This document shows positions 42,719-51,869 of a stretch of DNA of 64,000 bases, in pieces. The stretch is from Actinobacteria bacterium IMCC26256. GTDB taxonomy: Bacteria; Actinomycetota; Acidimicrobiia; IMCC26256. The translations under genes and the position numbers were made by a program. Every line of letters starts with the position of its first letter. Positions within the stretch are counted from its first letter, which is position 1. The stretch spans positions 2,169,001 to 2,233,000 of the forward strand of contig CP011489.1 of the NCBI GenBank assembly GCA_001023575.1. Reading direction: 5' to 3'. The notes below the pieces were generated by a model. The model saw only the letters and a program-made list of their open reading frames with translations. It made no database searches and was not told the origin of the DNA.

Positions 42719-43842
42719 TGACTGCTCCTCGACTGATGCAGTGCCGCAGCGCCGCGCCTGAATCGTGCCCAATACGACGAGTCGCGACCTGATATGTGTT
42801 GGCGGCTGGGTAGGAGCAGGGCGCGCATGTAGGCAAGTTTGCCAGTGATCCCAGGTACTGCGGTTACACCCGCCGCAACCTGAGTTGCATAGGAACGATT
42901 CTCTGAGGTGTAAGCCCTGAGCGCTCGCTCCTCGTAGCCACTCGGCGAGTATGTATCCGCCCATGCAGATGCATCATTTGGGGGCAGATCAAGCCTCTGC
43001 CAAGCGAGGGCGATTGCCCGAGCGATAACAACCTCTGCTCGCCAGGCTCGCGCAGTGACAACTGCATCGGAGAAGTTAACTTTTTTTATCAGTAGCATCT
43101 CTGCAACGTCTCGGAGCGCAACTAGCCGCGGAGACACATCCCCAAGGGCAGCATGAAAGCACGCATGGAGAAATCGGTGTTGACGCGAGATAGTGCGTAG
43201 GTTCAGTTCCCCAATCTCAAACTCCTCAACATCATTGAAGAGGGAGCTCAGATCGACTGTTAGTCCGAATGGCCCCTCTGCGATACTGCGGTGCAGGTCT
43301 ACCTGTAGCCCATCGGCGTAGGTAAAACAGGCACCTTTCCCAAAACGACTATCGAAGCCTTTGCTCACCTCGGCAAATCGACGTCGCGCGCCGGCGGCAG
43401 TCAAGATTTCAGATGCTGCGGCGAAAGAATCTGCTGGCACTAATAGATCCACATCTCCAAATGCACGCCATGACGGGTCTGGATAATCGAGGCGAGCAAC
43501 CGCAGATCCCTTGAGGACCCGAACATCGATCCCCGCGAAAGTCATCTCGGAGTAGACCTCTAAGAGTCGCCTCTCAAGTACCAGGGCAAGACTCATTGAA
43601 CGCGAGTGGTCTTGAGTGACCTGAGTTCTCTGTATCTCCGAGGCAGTTAGAGCGCCACGATCGAGAGCGTAAGCGGCGAGAGGAACTAGGCGTTCAAGAA
43701 GAAGCTCGCGATGGAACTGCGTCCACTCGACCTCCGACATCCCCTCTAAATCTCTGATCTCGTATTCAGATATCTCTCGGAGCCCAACACCCGCTACAAA
43801 ATTAAGGTTAGAGAATTGGTCGGGCGACCCGAGAGAGGTCAT
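42715..43842 (-). CDS. Nucleotidyltransferase-family protein (NTP_transf_5-like)
   Basis: The 375-residue protein carries the nucleotidyltransferase motif LKGSAVARL then WRAFGDVDLLVPADSF near residue 120-140, with the Asp pair of the GDxDxLV motif. QVDLHRSIAEGP supplies the third acidic position. Helical regions flank the domain. This type of protein occurs in exopolysaccharide and PqqD/HprK-like clusters but its reaction is not established. It overlaps the small PqqD gene upstream by four bases and the membrane-protein gene downstream by four. Confidence 0.85.
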   Translation of the reverse strand: MTSLGSPDQFSNLNFVAGVGLREISEYEIRDLEGMSEVEWTQFHRELLLERLVPLAAYALDRGALTASEIQRTQVTQDHSRSMSLALVLERRLLEVYSEMTFAGIDVRVLKGSAVARLDYPDPSWRAFGDVDLLVPADSFAAASEILTAAGARRRFAEVSKGFDSRFGKGACFTYADGLQVDLHRSIAEGPFGLTVDLSSLFNDVEEFEIGELNLRTISRQHRFLHACFHAALGDVSPRLVALRDVAEMLLIKKVNFSDAVVTARAWRAEVVIARAIALAWQRLDLPPNDASAWADTYSPSGYEERALRAYTSENRSYATQVAAGVTAVPGITGKLAYMRALLLPSRQHISGRDSSYWARFRRGAAALHQSRSSQ

Positions 43843-44114
43843 GAGACCACGATCGCTTCAGTAGCGATTAACTCGTTGATAACCATCTCGACATCTCGTG
43901 CAACCACTTCATGATCTGCTCCGAATAACTCAGCAAGGCTCTCTGCAATATTTTCCGTCGTCGACCAATCCGATAGAAGATCCCAAACCAAGCGCGCTGA
44001 GCCCTCCAAGAGGCGCGGCTCAATATCTCTTGGCGCAAGAATTACTACGCCGAAGGGACCAGCTCGAGAGATCACTTCGGGCGATTGCTTAATGACAGCA
44101 GAGGCTTTAGCCAC
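43839..44114 (-). CDS. Small PqqD-family protein
   Basis: The 91-residue protein is a stand-alone PqqD/RRE-like domain (GVVILAPRDIEPRLLEGSAR, LVWDLLSDWSTTENIAESLA, ELFGADHEVVARDVEMVINE). RRE domains bind leader peptides in RiPP pathways, but no precursor or radical SAM enzyme is seen here. A protein-binding role toward the kinase or nucleotidyltransferase is inferred. It is the first gene of the coupled set after the BY-kinase, 23 bp from its stop. Confidence 0.85.
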   Translation of the reverse strand: MAKASAVIKQSPEVISRAGPFGVVILAPRDIEPRLLEGSARLVWDLLSDWSTTENIAESLAELFGADHEVVARDVEMVINELIATEAIVVS

Positions 44115-44137
44115 GCCCAGAACCTCGCTAGTTAGAG

Positions 44138-46078
44138 TCAGAAACTCGGGTCGTCGAACGCTTCACTAGAGGAGTTCGCCCCTTGATTCGATGCAGATAC
44201 GCCAACCTGCTCGGGGTCAGGTTTCCGGCGAACCGTACCTGCTCCATTCGTTGGCTTGCGCCATGGGAAGAGGCGTGACATTTTGGGGACCTCTCCAGGG
44301 TGAGCGTATCCATACCCATAACCGTAATAACCGTAATAACCGTAATAACCCGCACGAGCTCCATGCTCCGCACCCACGAGCACAACGCCCACAGTGGTTG
44401 CTTCAAGACGGCGCAACAGATCCGAGGCCGCCACCACACCACCACGTCGGGTCCATCCAGCGCGAACCATCAATACTGTGGCATCGCAGAATGTCGAGAG
44501 CTCGGCAGCATCATTGGCTAACAGAATGGGTGGCGAGTCAACAATTACAAGGTCTGCTATGTCACGGCCTAAGCGCGCTGCAACTTTGACCATCTCAATA
44601 GCGGTACCCGGATCCGTTCGAGTAGGCGCACTTGCGATGAAGCGAATATTAGGTATCCCGGTCTCTTGGGCGACTGCCAAAACATCAGCGGCTGTTCCTT
44701 GGTGAGGAATATCTGTGAGGTTTGGGGTAGTGGCTCCCGAGAAATACTTGTACATCTGCGGTCTACGGAAGTCGCCGTCGATGAGAAGTACCGAGATGCC
44801 GGTCTCCGCGAAGGCTGCGGCAATATTTACAACCGAGATCGACTTGCCCTCAGCAGGGCCAGGGGATGTAACTAGGAGCACGCGAAGCGGGGTTGCCTCT
44901 GGCTCTGATGCCCCCGCCAATACTGGGCGATTATTTGTCGGGTGCCTCTGCCACATCGCTACAAGCGAAGTACGGAAGGAGCGATAGGCCTCAGCCATTA
45001 GTGATGTTGGATCTACTGCCGTTGTCACTTGAAAACGCAGAGACCTATCAAGGTTCATGACTGGGATCTCAGCAATAACCGGCATTCTTGCTGCACCCTC
45101 GGTGCCGGGCACGTCACGGATTCGAGCGCTAAGTATCTCAAGTAGAAGAAGAATTCCAAGACCAACTATGAACCCGATTGCAGCTCCAAATAGGAGTCTC
45201 TGAGACTCGCTCGTCGAACCTTGCGCCCGACTAACAATGATTGTCGCCCGACCCTTCGTCGCAGCCTCGAGTGTCGTGAGTCCGCTTGTCTGAGGTCCTA
45301 TTTCTTGAAGATTCGATAGATCAGAGTCGGCATTTGCGAGTTTACGGAGAACTGCCTCACGCCGGATATCAAGGGAGTCGTACTCCGAGGCGCTCAGCCC
45401 AGGGGCCGCCAATTGTGAATCGATTTTGCTTATAAGTGTCTCCGAGTTACCACGTGAGATTGTAAGTCCAAATATCTGCTCGTCATATTGCTTCTGGCCG
45501 AGTTCATCAACGTACCCAACTAATTTTGCAGCGAATAGATTCGCGACTTTTGCAGCAAGTTCTGCATCGCCGACCTGAGCGGTGATTGCTAACGAACCCG
45601 TTGCAGGGTCTGGGATTGCCGAGGCCTTGATAAAGCCCCCCGTTCCAAGCTCCACTTGACCACTTCCAGCGCTAACACGCCTTCCGGACTTCTTGCAGTC
45701 CGGGGAGGTCGCATCTGCCCCCGTCTCCGTACATTTATTAGCGTTGGCGTTCTGAATCTGTGGCCAGCGCACTTCGTCAATCGCCTCGGCTACTCGCTTT
45801 GGGACCTCACCGGTAATCATTAAAAGCGCTAAGCGGTCATAGTCGCGTCCGTTTACCGATGTATTCGCAGAACCACTCGATATAAGTGTGGTAGTTGCCC
45901 GGAAACTCACTCCGGGTCTACTGGCCTTTGCCGTCGCGGCGCTACTCGGTCGCGTCAGGAGAGCAAAAGTCATCGCAATGACCACCGTGACGAGGAGAAC
46001 CCACCAACGGCGACGAACGATCCTTAGATAATCGGCTGGTCGCATGCTCTTTTCGAATCCCTCAACTAAAAACTGCAA
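44138..46078 (-). CDS. Wzz/BY-kinase fusion (chain-length regulator with tyrosine kinase)
   Basis: The 646-residue protein has a Wzz-like part with two membrane helices (WWVLLVTVVIAMTFALL and LLFGAAIGFIVGLGILLLLE). The cytoplasmic tyrosine autokinase domain shows VTSPGPAEGKSISVVNIAAA (Walker A near residue 408), VLLIDGDFRRPQ (Walker A') and LVIVDSPPIL (Walker B). The Tyr cluster GYYGYYGYYGYGYGY near the C terminus is the expected autophosphorylation site. It controls polymerisation or export of surface polysaccharides. The start could be the later Met of MRPADYLRIVRRR (46045). It heads the minus-strand module containing the PqqD, HprK-like and nucleotidyltransferase genes. Confidence 0.92.
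   Translation of the reverse strand: MQFLVEGFEKSMRPADYLRIVRRRWWVLLVTVVIAMTFALLTRPSSAATAKASRPGVSFRATTTLISSGSANTSVNGRDYDRLALLMITGEVPKRVAEAIDEVRWPQIQNANANKCTETGADATSPDCKKSGRRVSAGSGQVELGTGGFIKASAIPDPATGSLAITAQVGDAELAAKVANLFAAKLVGYVDELGQKQYDEQIFGLTISRGNSETLISKIDSQLAAPGLSASEYDSLDIRREAVLRKLANADSDLSNLQEIGPQTSGLTTLEAATKGRATIIVSRAQGSTSESQRLLFGAAIGFIVGLGILLLLEILSARIRDVPGTEGAARMPVIAEIPVMNLDRSLRFQVTTAVDPTSLMAEAYRSFRTSLVAMWQRHPTNNRPVLAGASEPEATPLRVLLVTSPGPAEGKSISVVNIAAAFAETGISVLLIDGDFRRPQMYKYFSGATTPNLTDIPHQGTAADVLAVAQETGIPNIRFIASAPTRTDPGTAIEMVKVAARLGRDIADLVIVDSPPILLANDAAELSTFCDATVLMVRAGWTRRGGVVAASDLLRRLEATTVGVVLVGAEHGARAGYYGYYGYYGYGYGYAHPGEVPKMSRLFPWRKPTNGAGTVRRKPDPEQVGVSASNQGANSSSEAFDDPSF
44321..44350 (-). 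repeat. 9 bp repeats encoding the Tyr cluster
   Basis: Three exact copies of ACCGTAATA on the plus strand (44321-44347) encode the Tyr-Tyr-Gly repeats of the BY-kinase tail. A slipped copy number would change the number of phosphorylatable Tyr residues by two per unit. Confidence 0.85.
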
Positions 46079-46234
46079 GATGCGCCACGCTTAGTTGCGC
46101 GTCTTGTCACTCACTGTAGTGGTCTAATTGCCTAGTGGCTACCCCCAAAAACTACTCCTCCCTCACCCTGCTAGGGACCGCGGGCCCTCAATTGGGCACT
46201 ACGCCTCAGTCTGGTGAGTGGCTCGAGATGATTC

Positions 46235-47203
46235 CTATATTTGCCTCTTGCTAAGGATCTTGATTCGCTTCTTCAATGGGACCCACGCGTTTAAGGCCGC
46301 TGCCTGGGCTCGCTGCCTCCAAGAGGGCTCGGGCCCTGGCTCGTACCCAAATACCGCTAGCGCATCCCCCGCGAATGCCTCAAATAGAGCGAGCGTTCTC
46401 TTGTCGTAGTCGGTTTGCCAATCCCGAGTCGGCGCCGGGGCTCTACGGATATTTTGGTGCGACCCCAGAGTCCCCATACCAGCGATGACGTCGTCAGCGC
46501 GCTCATGGTATGAAAGCATCTCTGGCTCAAAATCAAGTTCCAGAAACCTGCAGAGGCGCGTAAGTTCGCGCTCCGGGTCTGAGAGCAGGTCTTCATAACG
46601 CAGTTCGTGAAACCGTGAAGAACCAACTATCCCTAGCGCACCCCTTCCACTCAGCGCGCGATCGCGCCAGTAAAGAGCGGCGTCTCGATATCTTAAAGGG
46701 AACCATGGCATTGCTTGGAGAGAGGGAATCACATCTCGCCCATCACGAACTAAGTGAATAAATCGGGAGCCGGGATAAGCATTAGATAGGCGCCCCACGT
46801 GCTCCGTGTGGTGCGGAGTCTTATCAATCGCAGTCTTCTTCCCGTGTACCTCGGCGAATACCGCATAGACCCCGGCGACAGTTGCTGAGGCGCTCTTGAT
46901 TGAGTCATCCTCCACAATTGGGAGCAGATCGCCATCGTTAAGCCGCCACTTCACAAAGGACTTCTGAGCGAGGACTGCGTCGAGGATCACCCGGCGATCG
47001 ATGGAACCAAACTCTCCATTTACCGGGGTATGTCGCAGCGCAGGCAAAATAAAGTAGGACTCCGGTGGCACTGCTATCTCGCTATGCGAATCGAGCATCG
47101 CGCGCAGCAAGGTCGTCCCAGAGCGAGGGCACCCAATTATGAAAGTAAATGGTTTGCTCGCAGGCTGAATTGATGGCTGACTGGAAGGCTGAGTTGAAGG
47201 CAT
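46235..47203 (-). CDS. Sulfotransferase-family protein
   Basis: The 322-residue protein contains the 5'-phosphosulfate loop TFIIGCPRSGTTLLRAMLDS near residue 30 and the 3'-phosphate element RFIHLVRDGRDVIPSLQ near 130, with LRYEDLLSDPERELTRLCRF after it. It probably transfers sulfate from PAPS to a sugar or other acceptor in the cytoplasm. The first 18 residues are a Ser/Pro/Gln-rich repeat (PSTQPSSQPSIQPASKP) and may not be structured. It is followed, after a divergent gap, by the GT-C paralogue 2 gene. Confidence 0.88.
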   Translation of the reverse strand: MPSTQPSSQPSIQPASKPFTFIIGCPRSGTTLLRAMLDSHSEIAVPPESYFILPALRHTPVNGEFGSIDRRVILDAVLAQKSFVKWRLNDGDLLPIVEDDSIKSASATVAGVYAVFAEVHGKKTAIDKTPHHTEHVGRLSNAYPGSRFIHLVRDGRDVIPSLQAMPWFPLRYRDAALYWRDRALSGRGALGIVGSSRFHELRYEDLLSDPERELTRLCRFLELDFEPEMLSYHERADDVIAGMGTLGSHQNIRRAPAPTRDWQTDYDKRTLALFEAFAGDALAVFGYEPGPEPSWRQRAQAAALNAWVPLKKRIKILSKRQI

Positions 47204-47339
47204 AAGAATTTTGGCAGACGGGTTAGCTGCCCTCGCGGAGAGCCTACGCCCGAAAAGCAGCAGAACGGTCCTTGCTTATATTTCTCCGGGGGTATCGTCT
47301 CGGATACTCCCGCAAGATCACGCGGGCTGCGACTAGCGA

Positions 47340-49139
47340 TTGGTTCGGTCCAGGTTGGGGTCAGTTGAGTTCTCGAGCAGCCAACAGAAGACTTCGTTGA
47401 GTAATCCATCACGCCCGAGCATCCTTCGTCGAAATGCTCCTGGGGCAGCCATCTCGCTTGGGGTTGTGGTTGTGGGTTTTGTGATCCCAATGTGGATTGC
47501 CCGATCGCAGGGCGCACTTGGGGCTGCACGAGGAGATGATTGGTCCTACCTGGTAACCCTTTTTCGCTGGGTTGATACTGGGCGCATCGAGTTCAACAAC
47601 TGGGTCTCGATGTCGCTCCTCGGGCAGTTGTGGATAGCGGCCCCCATTGCCGCAATATGGGGCCACGCCACCACGGTTGTCCAGACGCAGACGGCAATCC
47701 TTGGGTCGATTGGATTGCTATGTGTACTTTGGCTCGGCAGGAGACTCGGGCTCTCTTGGGGTCTCGCCGCTCTCGCTGCCCTGACCATTGCTGTCAGCCC
47801 GCTATGGATGGTTCTCTCAACCACATTCATGACCGATGTCCCATCATTTACCTTCTCTCTCGCTGCTCTGCTGATAGCAACTATCGCTCTCCAGCGCAGA
47901 CCCATCTCTATGCCGCTACTTCTCCTGGCAATTGCCTTGTCCACCTACAGCGTGCTCATTCGCCAGTACGCAATAGTTCCATTAATCGCCATAGTGGTCG
48001 CAGGGTTCTTAGCAACAGCGAGAGCAAGACGCAAAAACGCCACCATTGCTTTAGTTATTGCATGTGTCATTTCGTCTCTTGCCATCGTCGTGTTTTTTAT
48101 TTGGTGGTCTCATGTCCCCGACGCTAAGTCGATCGCTCCGACTCTCCCCAACGCTCGACATCTCAGAACAACTTTTATCAAGGGGGCGGGTTTCGTTCGC
48201 CTAAGTGGCCTCTTGCTTGCACCTGTCTTGATTTACTGCGGCCCCATCAGGATCATCAGGCGTTCATACTCTGCTTCTAAATCACTCTCGATAGCGATCG
48301 GTGCGGGCGTGGCACTATGGGAAGCAGTAACGGCGACACGTTATGTAAGTTCCCAGTTTGTCGGAAACTACATAATCAGAGACGGCGCTCTATCGATTGC
48401 CGTGCTGCCGGGCCAGCGCCCAGATGTAATTCCTGGGCCCTTCTGGAGTATCTGCGTTCTCGTCTCATCGATACTTGCAGTGCTGCTATTGATGGCGACT
48501 ATCCCGTCGATAGTTGGGGCGTGGAGCAGAGTTAAGAACCGTCAATTATTTGACGTTGACCCGGTTACAAGCATGCTTGGTTTGACTGTTGCCGGGTTCT
48601 GCTGCGCATATACGATCGCTATGGTCACTGGAGTACAGGTCTACGACCGTTACGCACTGCCAGCAATACCGATCATTGCCCTCCTGCTAATAAGAGCAAC
48701 CAAACCAAGGCCTGATCGCTCAAGGATTGCTCTCACCTCAGTTGCCCTTCTTGCTCTACTCCTCCTCGGCACCTCCTTCGCAGTTGACTCGGCATCATTC
48801 GATGGCGGACGCTGGAGGCTTGCGGCCCAGGTTGCAGAAGAGAATGGTTGGAGACCTATTCGTGTTAATGGTGGATTTGAGTGGGTAAACTTTCACCGAG
48901 GCAAGAGAGGCACTGTGGAGAGCCGTGGAAGCTCGGTCAAGGTTCTAGCGGACGGATCTATCGTTAAAATCCCTAGATTCTGCGCCAACCTGCGCGTCAT
49001 AGACCCGCACATAGACCGCGGCGGGGTGTTTGATAAGCGCGTTCTAGGAACCAGGCCTTACAAGGGTCTGCTTCGCCCCGATGTAACGATTATCGCTCTC
49101 CGATCGAACCGGGATTGCCCGCGAAACAAGAAACTTTAG
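47340..49139 (+). CDS. GT-C-like polytopic membrane protein, paralogue 2
   Basis: The 599-residue protein is a clear paralogue of 37332-39116. ARGDDWSYLVTLFRWVDTGR matches RSDDWSYLTTLFRWIDGNG, STTFMTDVPSFTFSLAALL matches ATYMTDIPTFTLQTLML, and VNGGFEWVNFHRG matches IDGGFEWVSWHRQ. It has about twelve membrane segments. The extracytoplasmic DD pair suggests a GT-C glycosyltransferase using a lipid-linked sugar. The true start may be later than the one chosen. The two paralogues, in the same orientation, flank the minus-strand BY-kinase/PqqD/HprK module. Confidence 0.82.
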   Translation: MVRSRLGSVEFSSSQQKTSLSNPSRPSILRRNAPGAAISLGVVVVGFVIPMWIARSQGALGAARGDDWSYLVTLFRWVDTGRIEFNNWVSMSLLGQLWIAAPIAAIWGHATTVVQTQTAILGSIGLLCVLWLGRRLGLSWGLAALAALTIAVSPLWMVLSTTFMTDVPSFTFSLAALLIATIALQRRPISMPLLLLAIALSTYSVLIRQYAIVPLIAIVVAGFLATARARRKNATIALVIACVISSLAIVVFFIWWSHVPDAKSIAPTLPNARHLRTTFIKGAGFVRLSGLLLAPVLIYCGPIRIIRRSYSASKSLSIAIGAGVALWEAVTATRYVSSQFVGNYIIRDGALSIAVLPGQRPDVIPGPFWSICVLVSSILAVLLLMATIPSIVGAWSRVKNRQLFDVDPVTSMLGLTVAGFCCAYTIAMVTGVQVYDRYALPAIPIIALLLIRATKPRPDRSRIALTSVALLALLLLGTSFAVDSASFDGGRWRLAAQVAEENGWRPIRVNGGFEWVNFHRGKRGTVESRGSSVKVLADGSIVKIPRFCANLRVIDPHIDRGGVFDKRVLGTRPYKGLLRPDVTIIALRSNRDCPRNKKL

Positions 49140-49265
49140 GAGAAGACTCCAGATATCTAGACCCCATTTAAATGTTCACCAAATCAGTTTCTGGACAAAA
49201 GGTCCTCTAACAGGCCGTAACATTGGCCGGCCTTGCAAAGATCACGGGAGGGGGCTGTCAGATAC

Positions 49266-50273
49266 ATGGATCTAGAGAACCAAACTCCACTGCCTCCTCG
49301 GGAAGCGGTCAGCCACCTTGGAATTCTCGTCGTCTATTTCCTCAAAGATGACGGTGACCTTCCTCTCCTATCTTTACACCTCGATTGCATTGAGATGCAT
49401 ACCAAAGTTCCATACACGCTTTACGCGGTTGCGAATCGAGTCTCAAAACGCGCTCGAGCAATGATCAGCGAACGTCCAAACGTAAAGATTCTCGAACCTA
49501 CAACCACTGCATTACGGGCTAGTCGCGAACATGGTTATTACCTAGACGCGATGCTTCCAGTTGCACTCGCTGATGGAGTTAGTCATATCTGCACACTCGA
49601 TGTCGATTCGTTTCCGATTCGAGATTCTTGGGTCGACGTGTTACTCGATGCCGCTCCAGAGGAATCAGGCCTATCCGGAGTACTTCGATCTGAGAATGGC
49701 GACGTCGCCCTGCCGCACCCATCGTGCATCTTGGCGCGCCGCGACTTCTTCGAGCGGTTCATGCCGTCCTTCTCGCCGGATTCGGACTCGACTCCAGGTT
49801 TTAGAACGTTCCTGCACAGCACTGGGCAATCTGCAGATACTGGCATCCGCCTCGGGTACATCCTTTGGCAGAATAAAATGCCTTGGGGCTACTTGGTGCG
49901 CACGAATACAAGGAACCCGCATTACTTAATGGCTGGAATCTATGGGGACATAATATTTCATTTGGGGAGCGCAGGCCGAGGCAATGTATTTCGGCAGGAC
50001 TTCAATAATTCGATTCTTCATCGTGCAAGCGCTCCTATCGAGCGGGTCCATACGGTTGGGCCACGCAGTCAAGCGCTCCAACGGGCGCTACTGCGCTTCG
50101 CACGCCGAGATGTAGAGGAACGTGTCATTACACGAAATCGCGAAACCTTTCACCTACTGCGCGAGCAGTTAGTACTCGACCCCGATGCACTGATCGGCTA
50201 CCTACAGGGTTCAGGGCCCTTAGGAGCAAGCCCCGAACTTGCGAGTATCGACTCAAGGGAGTCAAGAACATGA
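49266..50273 (+). CDS. Putative glycosyltransferase-like protein
   Basis: The protein of 335 residues contains VVYFLKDDGDLPLLSLHLDC at the start, and CTLDVDSFPI near residue 115, which looks like a DxD metal-sugar site of a GT-A fold. HPSCILARRDFF and TGIRLGYILWQNK follow. It is not a clear GT2. I prefer the ATG at 49266, with GGGAGGGGG upstream, over an in-frame TTG at 49233. It overlaps the next methyltransferase by four bases (ATGA). Confidence 0.7.
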   Translation: MDLENQTPLPPREAVSHLGILVVYFLKDDGDLPLLSLHLDCIEMHTKVPYTLYAVANRVSKRARAMISERPNVKILEPTTTALRASREHGYYLDAMLPVALADGVSHICTLDVDSFPIRDSWVDVLLDAAPEESGLSGVLRSENGDVALPHPSCILARRDFFERFMPSFSPDSDSTPGFRTFLHSTGQSADTGIRLGYILWQNKMPWGYLVRTNTRNPHYLMAGIYGDIIFHLGSAGRGNVFRQDFNNSILHRASAPIERVHTVGPRSQALQRALLRFARRDVEERVITRNRETFHLLREQLVLDPDALIGYLQGSGPLGASPELASIDSRESRT

Positions 50274-51007
50274 CGCGTTGGCATGGGAGCCGAGCTCGCA
50301 ACACGACATATAGGGCGATAATCAAAGCCCGCGTCGAGGCCGAGAAGAAATTAGGCCCAACTCTTACGCTTAGGCATCTGCTCGGGAGATTGAACAGGTC
50401 CAACCTCTCATGGCTCGCCGCTGTATACGGATCCGACAAGGGAGCCGCATCGCATGGTTATGTTGATCATTATGAGCGCTATCTAACTGGGCTTCGATCG
50501 AATGCTCGTCGCGTCCTTGAGATAGGGATTTACCGAGGTGCTTCACTCCAAATGTGGAGAGATTTCTTTCCGCATGCCGAGGTATACGGCCTAGACATCA
50601 AAGAGATTGAGGTTCCAGGCTCGCGCATCCACACTCTTGTAGGTGATCAGAGCGATCCGGCGCTATTGGCGAGACTCGCTGAGCTTGGACCCTGGGATTT
50701 AATCATTGATGATGGAAGCCACAAGCAGTCCCATGTCCTAGCCACCTTCGCTGGCCTCTACGATTCAGTGGCGCCGGGCGGGTACTACGTGATTGAAGAC
50801 ATGCATACCTCTTATTGGCCCAACGGATACGAAGGCGGTCCCCCCGGAATGGACGGAACAAGTGTCTCGCTCATCCGTGGGCTCCTTGATGGGGTTAATC
50901 GCCGATATGCAATGCGCGATTATCCCGATGCAGCCAACGCATTGACGCCAGTTGACGAGGTGCATCTCTTTGAGAAGATCGCATTCCTTAGAAAACCGAG
51001 AGTGTAG
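50270..51007 (+). CDS. Class I SAM-dependent methyltransferase (CmcI-like)
   Basis: The 245-residue protein has the motif VLEIGIYRGASLQMWRDFF, VYGLDIKEIEVP and DLIIDDGSHKQSHVLATF, then GGYYVIEDMHTSYWP. This is the pattern of the CmcI/rhamnosyl O-methyltransferase-like group, often found in polysaccharide clusters. It starts in a four-base overlap with the preceding gene and precedes the ABC exporter genes. It probably methylates a sugar of the exported polymer. Confidence 0.88.
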   Translation: MTRWHGSRARNTTYRAIIKARVEAEKKLGPTLTLRHLLGRLNRSNLSWLAAVYGSDKGAASHGYVDHYERYLTGLRSNARRVLEIGIYRGASLQMWRDFFPHAEVYGLDIKEIEVPGSRIHTLVGDQSDPALLARLAELGPWDLIIDDGSHKQSHVLATFAGLYDSVAPGGYYVIEDMHTSYWPNGYEGGPPGMDGTSVSLIRGLLDGVNRRYAMRDYPDAANALTPVDEVHLFEKIAFLRKPRV

Positions 51008-51011
51008 ATAA

Positions 51012-51869
51012 GTGACCTCAGCGATTCCGCCGATTCCAGACTCTCCACCACCTGAGTGGCGCTATCGACGTGCACTGCGCGTCGGAACTTCTCTGCGCGA
51101 ACTTGGGAGATCGCGCCACATCATTAGTGGCTTGGTAGTACGTCAAGTCCGGTCGCAATACAGTCAGCAGGTCTTAGGACTCGCCTGGGCAGTACTAGCC
51201 CCACTGGCACAGATGCTTGTGTTTACCTTTCTCCTAAACCGAGTCGGTACCTCCACTTTTAGTACCGGAGGAGTACCGCGGCCCCTATTCCTATATGTAG
51301 GCCTCACCGCTTGGTCTTTCTTCTCGAGCTCCGTATCAAGCGCGGGGTCTAGCCTCGTTGGAAACCCTCTACTCAATAAGGTCTACGCCCCTCGTGAGGT
51401 ATTCCCTCTCTCTCAGGTCTGCTCGTCGGGGGTCGACGCGATTGCGTCAACGGCCCTCCTCCCTCTTCTATTCCTCGCTGCAGGCCGGTGGCCATCGAGC
51501 ACCTTCTACTGGTTCCCGGTGCTTGTACTCATTCTCGTCACAGCAACTGTTGCAATTGCCCTCGCAGTATCTGCAGTTACCGTCTACGTCCGCGATCTGC
51601 GAAGTGGGCTGCCGCTCATACTGCAACTTGGGCTCTTCCTCACGCCGATTCTCTACCCAATTTCTCAAATTCCAGAGCAGTTTCGAGCACTCTCAATGGC
51701 GATCAACCCGATCGCAGGAGTCGTTGATGGACTGCGCGCATGCCTCTTCTACAACCAAGCACCAGACCCGACCTACACACTCCTCGCAGCCGGATCATCA
51801 GTGATTTACCTAGTCGGTGGTTTCCTCTTGTTTAAACGCCTAGAGACAGGATTCGCAGATGTCTCCTGA
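51012..51869 (+). CDS. ABC-2 type polysaccharide export permease (Wzm/TagG-like)
   Basis: The 285-residue membrane protein has six helices and the typical N terminus of Wzm/TagG-like permeases (HIISGLVVRQVRSQYSQQVL, GLAWAVLAPLAQMLVFTFLL). FLTPILYPISQIPEQFRALS and NPIAGVVDGLRACLFY are conserved near the C terminus. With the ATPase encoded 11 bp overlapping, it should export a finished, lipid-linked polysaccharide. The start is GTG, 4 bp after the previous stop. Confidence 0.94.
   Translation: MTSAIPPIPDSPPPEWRYRRALRVGTSLRELGRSRHIISGLVVRQVRSQYSQQVLGLAWAVLAPLAQMLVFTFLLNRVGTSTFSTGGVPRPLFLYVGLTAWSFFSSSVSSAGSSLVGNPLLNKVYAPREVFPLSQVCSSGVDAIASTALLPLLFLAAGRWPSSTFYWFPVLVLILVTATVAIALAVSAVTVYVRDLRSGLPLILQLGLFLTPILYPISQIPEQFRALSMAINPIAGVVDGLRACLFYNQAPDPTYTLLAAGSSVIYLVGGFLLFKRLETGFADVS

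Noticed and set aside
42719-42964. Extension of the polytopic membrane protein to 601 residues
   Set aside because: It is the out-of-frame 3' part of the nucleotidyltransferase gene. The ATG at 42718 is in a four-base overlap, as elsewhere in the module.
43839-44114. The small PqqD protein as part of a RiPP gene cluster
   Set aside because: No precursor peptide, radical SAM enzyme or leader peptidase was found. HPr-rel-A-type context fits better.
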